NCBI GenBank assembly: GCA_002348315.1
Contig: DEAW01000154.1
Location: 52,949 to 116,948 of the forward strand
DNA length: 64,000 bases
Direction: 5' to 3'
Source: Planctomycetaceae bacterium UBA2972
GTDB taxonomy: Bacteria; Planctomycetota; Planctomycetia; Pirellulales; Pirellulaceae
Each line of letters starts with the position of its first letter. Position 1 is the stretch's first letter. A model generated the notes under the pieces. The model did not search any database, was not told the origin of the DNA, and saw only the letters and a program-made list of their open reading frames with translations. Positions 52,128 through 60,646 of the stretch are shown here, piece after piece. A program made the translations under genes and the position numbers.

Positions 52128-53189
52128 TCAAGCCCAACGCACACTACCGTCGCCTGCACCGATTTTACCGATCACCCAACTTTTTAACCCGGAACTACTA
52201 AGCATACGCTGAATACTCTCGGCGTAAAACGGACTGACCACTAACGTCAGACCACAGCCACGGTTGAATACCCGATCCATCTCGTCGTCTTCAATCTCGC
52301 CAAGCTGCTGGATCCACTTAAATACAGGCAGTACATCCCAGGCGTCACGTTCAATCACTGCAGCTAGATTCTGCGGCATGATGCGTTCAAGATTCTCCTG
52401 TAAACCACCACCTGTGACATGAGCGATTCCATGAACGACTTTTTTAACTTTGTAATAAGAAAGCACTGTTTGTAATGCCCGAGCATAGATTCTGGTCGGA
52501 GTGAGCAACGCTTCTCCGACGGTCATCCCCAGTTCGTCGACATGATCATCGACCGACAACCCAGCCATTTCGAATACAACTTTGCGGACCAGACTGAAAC
52601 CGTTGGAATGCAAGCCGTTGGATTCGACACCGATGACCACATCGTCTGCTGCAATCGTCGACCCGTCGATTAATTCGTCCTGTTCAACGACGCCCACGCA
52701 GAAACCGGCCAGGTCATATTCGCCCTGCTGGTACAAATCCGGCATGATCGCTGTCTCACCAGCCAGCAAAGCACAGTCAGCATCGACACAACCATCACTC
52801 ACTCCCTGTACCACCTGTTCCAGACGCTCAGGGTCATCATGACTCATGGCAATGTAATCCAGAAAGAACAAGGGCTCGGCACCACAACAAATAATGTCAT
52901 TTACACACATTGCTACCAAATCAATCCCCACCGAATCATGTCGGTCGGTCAACTGAGCAACTTTGAGCTTTGTACCTACGCCGTCGGTTCCAGAGACGAG
53001 CACGGGGTTTTTATACGAACGCTTAAACAGACCGTTATGGAAATCCAGCTTGAATAAGCCTGCAAATCCGCCGTCGAGTCTCATGACTCGAGGAGAAAAC
53101 GTGCGTTGCATGAGCTTGGGTAATCGCGACATTGACTCCGCGTATACTTCCAGATCAACACCTGCGTCCTTGTAAGTGGCCTTTGCCAT
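52128..53189 (-). CDS. purM: Phosphoribosylformylglycinamidine cyclo-ligase PurM
   Basis: A 353-residue enzyme of the fifth step of purine synthesis, FGAM plus ATP to AIR. Signatures are YKDAGVDLEV at the N terminus, VSGTDGVGTKLKVA near 80, VAMCVNDIICCGAEPLFFLDY near 110, LLAGETAIMPDLYQ near 160, GLHSNGFSLVRKV near 210 and GGGLQENLERIMP near 280. Full length, cytoplasmic. It is separated from purL/purQ by 18 kb. The short region upstream, to the repeat element, should hold its promoter. Nothing in it looks damaged. Confidence 0.96.
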   Translation of the reverse strand: MAKATYKDAGVDLEVYAESMSRLPKLMQRTFSPRVMRLDGGFAGLFKLDFHNGLFKRSYKNPVLVSGTDGVGTKLKVAQLTDRHDSVGIDLVAMCVNDIICCGAEPLFFLDYIAMSHDDPERLEQVVQGVSDGCVDADCALLAGETAIMPDLYQQGEYDLAGFCVGVVEQDELIDGSTIAADDVVIGVESNGLHSNGFSLVRKVVFEMAGLSVDDHVDELGMTVGEALLTPTRIYARALQTVLSYYKVKKVVHGIAHVTGGGLQENLERIMPQNLAAVIERDAWDVLPVFKWIQQLGEIEDDEMDRVFNRGCGLTLVVSPFYAESIQRMLSSSGLKSWVIGKIGAGDGSVRWA

Positions 53190-53275
53190 ACAAGCTATTC
53201 CTTGATTCTTTTAGCTAGTATCCAACGTTTCGTTATAACGCCATTCTACACCCTCAGCAAAAAAGATACAGGCGG

Positions 53276-53597
53276 TTGGACAATTAGATCATTGAAGACA
53301 ATTGTCTATTCGCTACACCGTCGTCCTTTGGGCTATGACGCGTAAATCCTTTCCGAGAGTAAGGAGTTTATCCGCCGAAGCATGCCTCAACATGCGAAGG
53401 CGGACCAGGAGCATTAGAGAAAGACGCGAAGGCCGGACGGCCATACCTCCGTGTAAGATCTCAATCAAAACTCCTTGAGATCTGGAGCATTGATTTCGCA
53501 ATAAAGCTCAGCGTGGAAGTTTATCCGGTCCGACCGTCTTCAGAGTTTATATTACCCAACATAGCTGAATTGGCTGATGCCCAGCCTAATTGTCCAA
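53276..53597. mobile_element. MITE-like element with 12-base terminal inverted repeats
   Basis: TTGGACAATTAG at 53276-53287 and CTAATTGTCCAA at 53586-53597 are perfect inverted repeats bounding 322 bases without a credible gene. Inside, AGATCTCAA (53456-53464) and TTGAGATCT (53475-53483) form a second perfect inverted repeat. No target-site duplication was seen. The remainder of the 412-base gap (53190-53275) shows nothing. A non-autonomous element is the simplest reading; a structured RNA or REP-type repeat is the alternative. Confidence 0.5.
53299..53314. repeat. Direct repeat CAATTGTCTATTCGCT, left copy
   Basis: A sixteen-base perfect match to 53595-53610. On the minus strand the similarity continues past the match (22 of 26 bases by eye), so it looks like a diverged second copy of the sequence that ends the DsbD-like gene. 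Confidence 0.65.
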
Positions 53598-53610
53598 TTG
53601 TCTATTCGCT
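53595..53610. repeat. Direct repeat CAATTGTCTATTCGCT, right copy
   Basis: The right copy overlaps the right terminal inverted repeat and supplies the last two codons (Ser-Glu) and the TAG stop of the DsbD-like gene at 53602-53610. Confidence 0.65.
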
Positions 53611-56127
53611 TGCCCGACGTAGCCCAACGGGCGAAGGAGGGTCTAACTGTTCAACAATTTCTTTGATGTCGTTGGCCGTGTAGACAGCGACCAGCGTTTG
53701 TGGCTCAGCATCTTCCCCGGGGGAATAGAAGGCGATAATAGGTAACTGTTTCCCTTGGCCCAGTCTCTCTAACTCTTTGTCGATTTCCAGACCTGTCTTA
53801 GAATCCATATCCGACCAATCTGCCACTAACTGAACAATCTTCTTGTTGTTGAGTGTTGACTGAACTGTATCGGTGTTGAGCACGGCTTTTTCGAGTGTCT
53901 TACAGGTCAGGCACCAGTCTGCTGTAAAATCGACCATGACCAGGCGTTTGTCTTCCTTGAGCAACTTCTCAAGTCGCGAAGCTGTATACAGGTTTTTCTG
54001 ACCTTCCTTGATCTCAAATTGAGCGTCATCTCCAGCTACAGCTGTCTCCAAAATACGTTTTTCAATATCCTCTTCGAACCTTTCGGTCATTTCGTCAGCA
54101 AAGACACCAAAGCAAAACCATCCCATCAATCCGGCAAATACAACCGCACCGAATCGATTCATTAGCTTCTCCTTATCCGAAGCTGTAAATGGAATTCGTC
54201 CATACCACCAGCAGGCAGCCCACAGGACAAACAGGAATCCAACGGTGGGGACAACCAACGGCGTCGCAACATACGTCAGGATGAACACAATGGTCGCCAA
54301 CAGGACATAACCCATGAGTTCTTTAAATGTCTCCATCCAGGACCCGGGTTTTGGAAGAAATCGTACAAGTCCGGGAAACGCCCCAATCACGATATAAGGG
54401 AATGCCATCCCCACGCCTAAGGCGATGAAGACAAGATAAACATTAATCGCTCCCTGCGTTCCACCGTTTTGCGCCATTTGTTTTGCACAATATGTCAAGG
54501 CGACTCCTAGTCCGGGGCCACTACAAGGAATGGCAAGCAAGGTCGTCACAACCCCCTTAATAAAGGCCGCCGCCGGACCTTCCTTCTCAGCCGATTTCGC
54601 TAAATCGCTCGTGCCTACAAAGCCAGGAATCGGAATCTCCCAAACGCCGATAAAACTAAGCCCCATCACAAAGATTACGGCGACCATCACAATATTAAAA
54701 CTGTCGTATTGATTCTGCTGCCCCCAGCCAAGCCCAAGGAAAATTGCTAAAGTCGCAAACACCAGAAAGACGGTCATGAGCCCCATCGAGTACCAAACAT
54801 TGAGTGCTAAGATGCGACGACGAGACTCACCAGCCTGGTTAACAAACGACATGATTTTCAAGCCGATGACAGGTAAGACACAGGGCATGAAATTCAGAAT
54901 AAACCCACCAAGCAAGGAAAATCCTAACACGACCAACAACGGCAATTCGGACTCATCGGTTGCCTGCGCAGAATCACTTTCAGGTTCCTGGCTATCAACC
55001 GACTCCGGCGATGGTTGCTTTGCCAGGGCAGCGGATAAATCAGCAGCCAGCGTGGCCACAGTGGTTATTTTTTGAGGGACACAAATCCCCAAGTCATCGG
55101 TACAGGCCAAAGCATCAACGATAACTTTGATTTCAAGTTGTGTGGGATCTCCCGGAGGAGCAAGAATCGGTATATCCCAATTCACCGTCCCTTTGACTTC
55201 CTCAACATCCAGCTCACCATACACTTCGTAATGATGAATCTCAGGTTCGACATCAGCCACCACCATGCCACTCACCTGGATACCTTCGCCTGTCACTTTG
55301 AGAGTCGTTGGCAATGGGCCACCACGTGCCTGGGTCAAAGAATAGATATGAAAACCGTCAACGACATTGACCGTCACTCGTACAATCCCCTGTCCCGTTT
55401 CAGGATCCACATAAAACCTGGCCTCCCCGTCTATCTTCTGATCACCATTGCCTACCCCTGGCGGTTCAAACCCTCCGCCCAATCCCGGAGATTCAAATCC
55501 TCCTCCAAGATCAAACGGTGAATTGCCCAACCCGGTGTTGCCTGGCTCATCTGCAGGTTCGTCCTTGGGTTGTTCTTCCGGATCCGCTTGCTCAAGCTCT
55601 CCTTTAAACGCAGCAACCACTTCCGCTCGTTGCGGAACACAAGTCCCTAAATCATTCGTACATGCCAGACTTGAGACCTTTAATTTCAATACCAAGGCAG
55701 CCGGATCTTCGGCAGGTGCGTCCAAAGTGACAGACGCTGTCCAGACGACCGTGCCTTTATGTTCTTCCACATCCAAGTCACCATAGACTTCATAGTGATG
55801 GATCTCCGCCTCTTGATCAGGAGTGAATTGACCGAGCGTCACACCTGACTCAGGTGTGACGACGGTGATTTTTGTCGGCAACGGCCCGCCCTTCTTCTGG
55901 CTTACCGAATAAATGTGAAACCCCTCTTCCACAGTCGCTCTGACGGTCACGACGCCTTCCGTTTTTGAGCCGGCCTTAATCTTCCATGACGCACTCGTCT
56001 CCACCTTAGGTGCAGTGCCGGCACCGAATGACCCAAACTGAGCAAAACATTCCACCGGAAGGGTGGAAAATGAGAGCAACACTACAAACAGCCAAATTAG
56101 ATTGTGCTTTAAAAGTCGATTCTTCAT
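53602..56127 (-). CDS. DsbD-like thiol:disulfide interchange protein with two N-terminal domains
   Basis: An 841-residue membrane protein passing electrons from cytoplasmic thioredoxin to periplasmic thiols. A leader (IWLFVVLLSFSTLPVECFA) is followed by two similar periplasmic domains (about 30-170, 230-370). Each has FHIYS...GGPLPT, EIHHYEVYG and an LACT...CVPQ pair. The core has about eight membrane helices with paired Cys (NFMPCVLPVIGL, LAIPCSGPGLG). The C-terminal thioredoxin domain has VDFTADWCLTCKTLEK. I start at ATG 56127, which gives a signal peptide; the frame continues upstream to 56280 into residues that look non-coding. Standard DsbD has one N-terminal domain and about 560 residues. 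The last codons and stop lie in a repeat. Confidence 0.9.
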   Translation of the reverse strand: MKNRLLKHNLIWLFVVLLSFSTLPVECFAQFGSFGAGTAPKVETSASWKIKAGSKTEGVVTVRATVEEGFHIYSVSQKKGGPLPTKITVVTPESGVTLGQFTPDQEAEIHHYEVYGDLDVEEHKGTVVWTASVTLDAPAEDPAALVLKLKVSSLACTNDLGTCVPQRAEVVAAFKGELEQADPEEQPKDEPADEPGNTGLGNSPFDLGGGFESPGLGGGFEPPGVGNGDQKIDGEARFYVDPETGQGIVRVTVNVVDGFHIYSLTQARGGPLPTTLKVTGEGIQVSGMVVADVEPEIHHYEVYGELDVEEVKGTVNWDIPILAPPGDPTQLEIKVIVDALACTDDLGICVPQKITTVATLAADLSAALAKQPSPESVDSQEPESDSAQATDESELPLLVVLGFSLLGGFILNFMPCVLPVIGLKIMSFVNQAGESRRRILALNVWYSMGLMTVFLVFATLAIFLGLGWGQQNQYDSFNIVMVAVIFVMGLSFIGVWEIPIPGFVGTSDLAKSAEKEGPAAAFIKGVVTTLLAIPCSGPGLGVALTYCAKQMAQNGGTQGAINVYLVFIALGVGMAFPYIVIGAFPGLVRFLPKPGSWMETFKELMGYVLLATIVFILTYVATPLVVPTVGFLFVLWAACWWYGRIPFTASDKEKLMNRFGAVVFAGLMGWFCFGVFADEMTERFEEDIEKRILETAVAGDDAQFEIKEGQKNLYTASRLEKLLKEDKRLVMVDFTADWCLTCKTLEKAVLNTDTVQSTLNNKKIVQLVADWSDMDSKTGLEIDKELERLGQGKQLPIIAFYSPGEDAEPQTLVAVYTANDIKEIVEQLDPPSPVGLRRASE

Positions 56128-56260
56128 ATCTGTTCCATTAGTCAACGGGCGAACCACCGCTCGGCAATTTCTCTCTAAGCAATCAAAAACTGATTCTAAA
56201 CAAACCGCTTCAATGCATCTATAGAATCGCTGACAAGATGCAACTGAATCCAAAGGTTTG

Positions 56261-57223
56261 CTAAGATTCACGCTGGACAATTCTCTTCAAGCGGCGATTC
56301 ACCTGATTCATATCTGGAAACACTCGCCTCTCAGGCCCCAGCCAAACCAACCATTGCACCCCTGCTAATACTACGTAGGCCTGGTCATATAGTTCAACTA
56401 ACCTTCGATCCTGATCTGAGAACTGCTGAAACTCGCGATAATAGGCCAATCCTGTCTCCAAAGCAGATTCGTTGTGTGTTTGGTAACAGCCCAGCAACCT
56501 TGCAATATCCAGGTGCGGCAAGTCGATTTTCATTGCTCCAAAATCAATCACACCGGATACCTCGTCTTGTTCAAAGAAAACATGGTCAGACCAAATATCT
56601 GAGATAACCGGCGTAAGTAAATACTGCTGCCGCGAAGCCCGTTGCAGAGCACCCGTGAGAGCCGGAAGAGCATCCTGAGCATTGTCGAGTATCTGACTGA
56701 CAAGCTGCGGTTGCAAATCCACATAATCATAGGCTCGTAACTGCTGAAGCAATCCCTGTTGAAGTTGCGCAGCAAACTCAGCGCGATAAGAAAGCGACGT
56801 CGACAATCCCTTCTCCTGATGCATCGCCTTTACAAACTGATGATAACTCGCAAGCCAGCGCATCGCATTCTTCAACTGCGTCGCATTGACAGCGTGTTCT
56901 ACAACCGGATTTCCTGGCACCCAACCAGAGAGATCCCAATACGAATTCGCCTCGACCACAAATCGTTGACTCTTTCCTGAAACCAAAGGACAGGCCAGAG
57001 GAATCCCATGACCGACCAACTCAGGCAGCACTTGCGAAATCAATTGTCTCGCCCGTTGCTTTGGTTTTCCTGCAGGCCAACGTTTCAAACAAAACTCCTG
57101 GCCTTGATGACTCACTTTCCAAAGTGTCGAACCACTAAACCCACGTCCTGCATCCAGGGAGACAATCGAATCAGGTTGGTGGATATCATAGTGTTGCAAA
57201 ACACGTATAATTAAATCGGACAT
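56261..57223 (-). CDS. APH-fold (aminoglycoside/homoserine kinase-like) protein with altered catalytic loop
   Basis: A 320-residue protein of the protein-kinase-like APH superfamily. It has GFSGSTLWKV and EFCLKRWPAG (Lys) near the N terminus, and the brace WDLSGWVPG. The catalytic loop reads VISDIWSDHVFF where the family has HGDxxxxN; Asp is kept but His and Asn are replaced. GVIDFGAMKID is the metal-binding Asp segment. The start is the ATG at 57223 (MSDLII); the longer one at 57259 would share its CATG with the divergent P-II start. The substrate is probably a small hydroxylated or amine compound. It lies upstream of the DsbD-like gene. Confidence 0.75.
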   Translation of the reverse strand: MSDLIIRVLQHYDIHQPDSIVSLDAGRGFSGSTLWKVSHQGQEFCLKRWPAGKPKQRARQLISQVLPELVGHGIPLACPLVSGKSQRFVVEANSYWDLSGWVPGNPVVEHAVNATQLKNAMRWLASYHQFVKAMHQEKGLSTSLSYRAEFAAQLQQGLLQQLRAYDYVDLQPQLVSQILDNAQDALPALTGALQRASRQQYLLTPVISDIWSDHVFFEQDEVSGVIDFGAMKIDLPHLDIARLLGCYQTHNESALETGLAYYREFQQFSDQDRRLVELYDQAYVVLAGVQWLVWLGPERRVFPDMNQVNRRLKRIVQRES

Positions 57224-57257
57224 CCGTAAAAGACCTAAACCGTTACTATCGAATTCC

Positions 57258-57605
57258 ATGAAGCTCGTCGTCGCAATTATACAACCAACTAAGCTTAAAG
57301 CGGTTCAATCGGCTTTAGAAAAAGCCGGCGTCACACGTATGACAGCCTGCGACTCACTCGGGTTTGCACGCCAACGAGGGCAGTCTCCGCTTTATCGCGG
57401 CATGGAATATAAATCGCAACTGCTCCGTAAGGTCTCACTGGAAATTGCAGTCAATGATGACTTTGTTGAGAAGACCATCGACGTCATTTGTGCTGCTGCC
57501 AAAACAGGGCCTGACGGAAATATTGGTGATGGTAAAATCTTTGTTTTACCGATGGCCGAGACGGTGGACCTCAGTGGTAACATCCGGGGTCCCGAAGCGG
57601 TTTAA
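57258..57605 (+). CDS. P-II family signal-transduction protein (GlnB/GlnK type)
   Basis: A 115-residue protein of the P-II family, which senses ATP/ADP and 2-oxoglutarate as a trimer. It starts MKLVVAIIQPTKLKAVQSAL. The T-loop region is GFARQRGQSPLYRGMEY, with the Tyr (the uridylylation-type site) in the expected place. The C-terminal TGPDGNIGDGKIFVLPMAETV is the B-loop region. The usual C-loop (RTGExxxxAI) is replaced by SGNIRGPEAV. There is no amt, glnA or nitrogen gene beside it. Its start lies 34 bases from the start of the divergent APH-fold gene. Confidence 0.9.
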   Translation: MKLVVAIIQPTKLKAVQSALEKAGVTRMTACDSLGFARQRGQSPLYRGMEYKSQLLRKVSLEIAVNDDFVEKTIDVICAAAKTGPDGNIGDGKIFVLPMAETVDLSGNIRGPEAV

Positions 57606-57623
57606 CGTGGCCTGCTAAGCGAC

Positions 57624-57971
57624 TCACTCGGACGCAAAAATCTGCATTAAACTCTGATTGAACTGTCCGTTACTCATGACCGCATCAAACCCTGCTGCAA
57701 CGGCAGCCTGCAGCTTCTCTTCCTGGACATGGGGGCCAAACGCAAGCGTCTTCATGGTTTGTTCACTCGTATTGAGAACCTGCATGACTTGATCCGGAGT
57801 GAACAGGGAACAGGACAAATCCAAAATAACCAGATCGCACTCGTGCTGAGCCAGTTCGTCTTCGAGTTTGCCTGGAGAGAGGACTGTTTTGACTCGCGCA
57901 CCACACTGTGACGCAGCGTGCGACACTCGCGGGCCAAACATCAGGTCACTCGATAGAAAAAAGCAATTCAT
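57624..57971 (-). CDS. Small receiver-like protein
   Basis: A 115-residue protein resembling a response-regulator receiver with alternating hydrophobic strands: CFFLSSDLMFG, LVILDLSCSLFTPDQVM (Asp at the centre), KTLAFGPHVQEEKL, and AAGFDAVMSNG. There is no output domain. Compared with a full receiver, the acidic pocket at the N terminus and the conserved Lys near the end are lacking, so standard phosphorylation is doubtful. It is convergent with the P-II gene, 18 bases away, and 31 bases after the polytopic membrane-protein gene. Confidence 0.7.
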   Translation of the reverse strand: MNCFFLSSDLMFGPRVSHAASQCGARVKTVLSPGKLEDELAQHECDLVILDLSCSLFTPDQVMQVLNTSEQTMKTLAFGPHVQEEKLQAAVAAGFDAVMSNGQFNQSLMQIFASE

Positions 57972-58002
57972 GGTTTACCTAAGTTGGATGAAAAATACGA
58001 GT

Positions 58003-59361
58003 TTAGTCTGTGACCTGCGCTGCAGCCTCTTCAGTCGACTGTTGTATCAAATCTTCCAATCCGTATTTAGTCTTGTCGTCGATGACAAACACTTCGTCCA
58101 ACGCCGTATGATCTACGTAACGCCGCAGCAGCAAATAGACTCCCGAGAAACTGGCAAAGAAGAAGCCTGCACAAAACGAATCGGCCATTAAGTGTGCAAA
58201 CCAATGCAATCCATAAATGATATTAGCTCCCACTTGAAACGTTCCGCTTTGACTTTCCAGAGTCGTTTCACCGGCAATGAATTGCTGAATCAAGGACGAC
58301 TCATCAGCAGCTACACTCGTTGCGGAAAAAACAACTTGTTCGGCAACCGCAGTGAAGTTCTGTACGAGCATCACTGAAGGTATCCAAATAGCGATACTCA
58401 CGAGTACATAAAACAGATACTGCAAAGGCGCCTGAAATGTGTAAGCAAATGTGCGACTCGTCGCTTCATAGACATCACCGGCTTCTTCGGCACTAATCGT
58501 TGGCCACATCAACGGCCAGCCAAAAAAGAATCCCGTTAGGAGAACGGTAACGCCAATGCCAGCAATGATCACAATAATCCACAACACCGATGCCAGAACG
58601 ACGCCAACATCAAAATTGAGCAGCAAGCTGATCAGAACCATCGGTAGTGATAGCACGAAACAGGAAACCAGAACAAACAGGGGCGACATCAGATAGGAAA
58701 TATATTTCCTACGAACATCTGCCATAGCCTCTTTCAAGCTGATTTTCTCTCCTCGGCCAATCCGAATCACAGCGATCCTGGTGATCGTCGCTCCAAAAAA
58801 CGACCAGACAATTAACAACCAGGCCACCTGAACAATACAAAGCGCATTGCCTGTTTTGGAATCGAGCTCTCGTGCTCCGCCAAACACGGAATCATAAGTA
58901 TTACGGATTACGCCGAGTACATTTCCGTTTAACAACTGTTCAAAGATGGATTGGTCCTGGTCGGTCGAATTCACAGTCAATGGCAATGCCCTATAGTCCG
59001 AATGGCCTAACATCTCCTGCCCCTCCCGGTATTCGGTGGGAGCCATTTGGCCTTTTGTTTCTTCCGGGTCGTCTTCAGCCGATTCCAACTCAGTCGCTTC
59101 CGTAAATGCTTCTCCGCCGAGATCAGACTGAGCGCCAGTTGAGCCGTCTTCGCTGGTGGCTCCCACTAAAGCAACGGCCGGGGCATCAGAAACAAGCAAA
59201 TAGTCGGCAAACTGCCAACCGGAAATCGTTATCCCAACGCCAAGTGACGCGAGTAGGAGTACGGGGATACTCACCGCAACTGAAAATGCTCTCGTCAGGG
59301 TAGTCCAGGGAAAAACTTCCCGCCAATCCACTCCTTTGACGTTGTCATAATGATCCGTCAT
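58003..59361 (-). CDS. Polytopic membrane protein, unknown family
   Basis: A 452-residue protein with about seven hydrophobic segments: one near residues 28-52 (VAVSIPVLLLASLGVGITI), a loop of about 140 residues that is acidic and polar, and further segments from about 190 (IVQVAWLLIVWSFFG), 240-310, 340 and 400-425. No conserved motif is recognised. The soluble N-terminal stretch (VKGVDWREVFPWTTLTRAFS) resembles planctomycete membrane proteins that I cannot name. It lies 25 bases downstream of the YacG gene and upstream of the receiver-like gene. Confidence 0.78.
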   Translation of the reverse strand: MTDHYDNVKGVDWREVFPWTTLTRAFSVAVSIPVLLLASLGVGITISGWQFADYLLVSDAPAVALVGATSEDGSTGAQSDLGGEAFTEATELESAEDDPEETKGQMAPTEYREGQEMLGHSDYRALPLTVNSTDQDQSIFEQLLNGNVLGVIRNTYDSVFGGARELDSKTGNALCIVQVAWLLIVWSFFGATITRIAVIRIGRGEKISLKEAMADVRRKYISYLMSPLFVLVSCFVLSLPMVLISLLLNFDVGVVLASVLWIIVIIAGIGVTVLLTGFFFGWPLMWPTISAEEAGDVYEATSRTFAYTFQAPLQYLFYVLVSIAIWIPSVMLVQNFTAVAEQVVFSATSVAADESSLIQQFIAGETTLESQSGTFQVGANIIYGLHWFAHLMADSFCAGFFFASFSGVYLLLRRYVDHTALDEVFVIDDKTKYGLEDLIQQSTEEAAAQVTD

Positions 59362-59386
59362 GAAAGATTCATTCCTTTGTGATACG

Positions 59387-59569
59387 TCAGAGTTCAGAAT
59401 TTTCCTCTAACAGCGGTTCTTCTTCGGTAGGTTCAAATGGCAAACCATATTCTTCATTAAACCAACGGCCTAAGTCAACCTGACGACAACGACTTGAACA
59501 AAACGGCATCGCCTCTGTCACCGTCGTATCAAATTCTTTCATGCAGGTGGGGCATGGTAGTGTGGCCAT
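59387..59569 (-). CDS. yacG: DNA gyrase inhibitor YacG (zinc-ribbon protein)
   Basis: A 60-residue protein with four Cys ligands, LPCPTCMKEF and FCSSRCRQVD, which bind one zinc ion. RCRQVDLGRWFNEEYGLP is the family core. In E. coli YacG binds GyrB and blocks DNA cleavage. The acidic tail (TEEEPLLEENSEL) is short. A GGAAA run lies upstream of the ATG. It is part of a minus-strand group with the FmdB-type and chaperone genes. Confidence 0.88.
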   Translation of the reverse strand: MATLPCPTCMKEFDTTVTEAMPFCSSRCRQVDLGRWFNEEYGLPFEPTEEEPLLEENSEL

Positions 59570-59672
59570 TTTCTATTGTTTCCGCTGAGTAGTCTAAGCT
59601 TAAAGTTAATTTGGTATTGTATCGATAAGGCTCAAATAAAAACAACTAATCTCACACCGAAAGACCGGTGAC

Positions 59673-59981
59673 TTAGTTCTTACCTTTAGGGGTTTCTTTT
59701 TTTGCTGCCGGTTTCTTCTTAGATTCAGTCCCCTTCGATTCACTATTAGACGACGCCTCCGATTTTTTGGCTTTCTTAGCGTCCGCTTTATAAGAATCGC
59801 TACGATAATCCGTTTCGTAAAATCCCGATCCCTTAAACAATAAAGCAGCGCCTGTACCAAACAATCGACGCAGTTTCATTTTTTTACATTCGGGGCATTT
59901 CTTCTTGTGGGCTTCATTGATCCCCTGAAACAACTCGAACGTATTTCCACAGTGGTCACATTCATAATCGTAGGTTGGCAT
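59673..59981 (-). CDS. FmdB-type zinc ribbon protein
   Basis: A 102-residue protein. The N terminus MPTYDYECDHCGNTFELFQ and KKCPECKKMKLRRLFGTGA carry a four-Cys zinc ribbon of the FmdB regulatory type. A GSGFYETDYRS block follows, then a Lys/Ser/Glu-rich C-terminal tail (residues about 70-102). GAGGAA lies close to the ATG. Its role is uncertain; nucleic acid or protein binding is likely. It follows grpE by 15 bases on the same strand, so the two are probably cotranscribed. Confidence 0.88.
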   Translation of the reverse strand: MPTYDYECDHCGNTFELFQGINEAHKKKCPECKKMKLRRLFGTGAALLFKGSGFYETDYRSDSYKADAKKAKKSEASSNSESKGTESKKKPAAKKETPKGKN

Positions 59982-59996
59982 TTGAATTCCTCGGCC

Positions 59997-60632
59997 TTAG
60001 GACTCCTGAGAATCCGCAGATTCTTCCTCTTCGGCGGTAACAGCCGGCGTTCCGCTAGACACAATCACCTGACTGGGTCGAATGACGCGGTCATGCAGTT
60101 GATACCCTTGACTGGCCACCATCATCACTGTGTTCGCAGCGTGTTCTTCACTAGGCTGCATCCCAACAGCTTCGTGCAGATTGATATCGAATGGCTGCCC
60201 CACTTCGGTCTCGATCGGTTGGCAGTTGTACTTTTCGAAGATCTGCAAAATGCCCTGCAGTACCATTTCAACTCCACTTCGCAGCGACTCGACCGTACTT
60301 TCCGTGCCCGCTGCCTCGAGCGCGCGCTGAAGATTGTCGGTCATAGACAATAGATCACTAACCAATGGCAACGCGGCATATTTACGACTTTCAGAAGCAT
60401 CCCGCATGGCACGTTTGCGAACGTTATCCATTTCAGCCAACAGTCGCACGTTTTTATCCTGCAGCTCGGCGACCTGCTGCTGAGGAGTTAATTCCTCAAC
60501 AACCTCTTCTACAGACTCCTCAGGATCCCCGACTGCGTCCTCCTCGGATTGTTCCACTGCCTGTTCCACAAGGTTATCCAGCTGAGATTCATCCTGTAGC
60601 ACTTCGTCCAGATTTTCATTTTCTTCAGACAT
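59997..60632 (-). CDS. grpE: GrpE nucleotide exchange factor
   Basis: A 211-residue co-chaperone that releases ADP from DnaK. The N-terminal 65 residues are acidic and low-complexity. The coiled coil starts near 70 (QQVAELQDKNVRLLAEMDNVRKR). The core is SDLLSMTDNLQRAL and VLQGILQIFEKYNCQPIE. The C-terminal beta domain holds FDINLHEAVGMQPSEEH, VASQGYQLHDRVIRPSQVIVS. AAAGGA precedes the ATG. It is 14 bases downstream of dnaJ; dnaK is not in this window. Confidence 0.95.
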   Translation of the reverse strand: MSEENENLDEVLQDESQLDNLVEQAVEQSEEDAVGDPEESVEEVVEELTPQQQVAELQDKNVRLLAEMDNVRKRAMRDASESRKYAALPLVSDLLSMTDNLQRALEAAGTESTVESLRSGVEMVLQGILQIFEKYNCQPIETEVGQPFDINLHEAVGMQPSEEHAANTVMMVASQGYQLHDRVIRPSQVIVSSGTPAVTAEEEESADSQES

Positions 60633-60646
60633 TTCCAGATCCTTTC

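Noticed and set aside
53313..53501. 62-codon minus-strand frame inside the MITE-like element
   Set aside because: Starts within the repeat, has no hydrophobic or motif pattern and no ribosome site.
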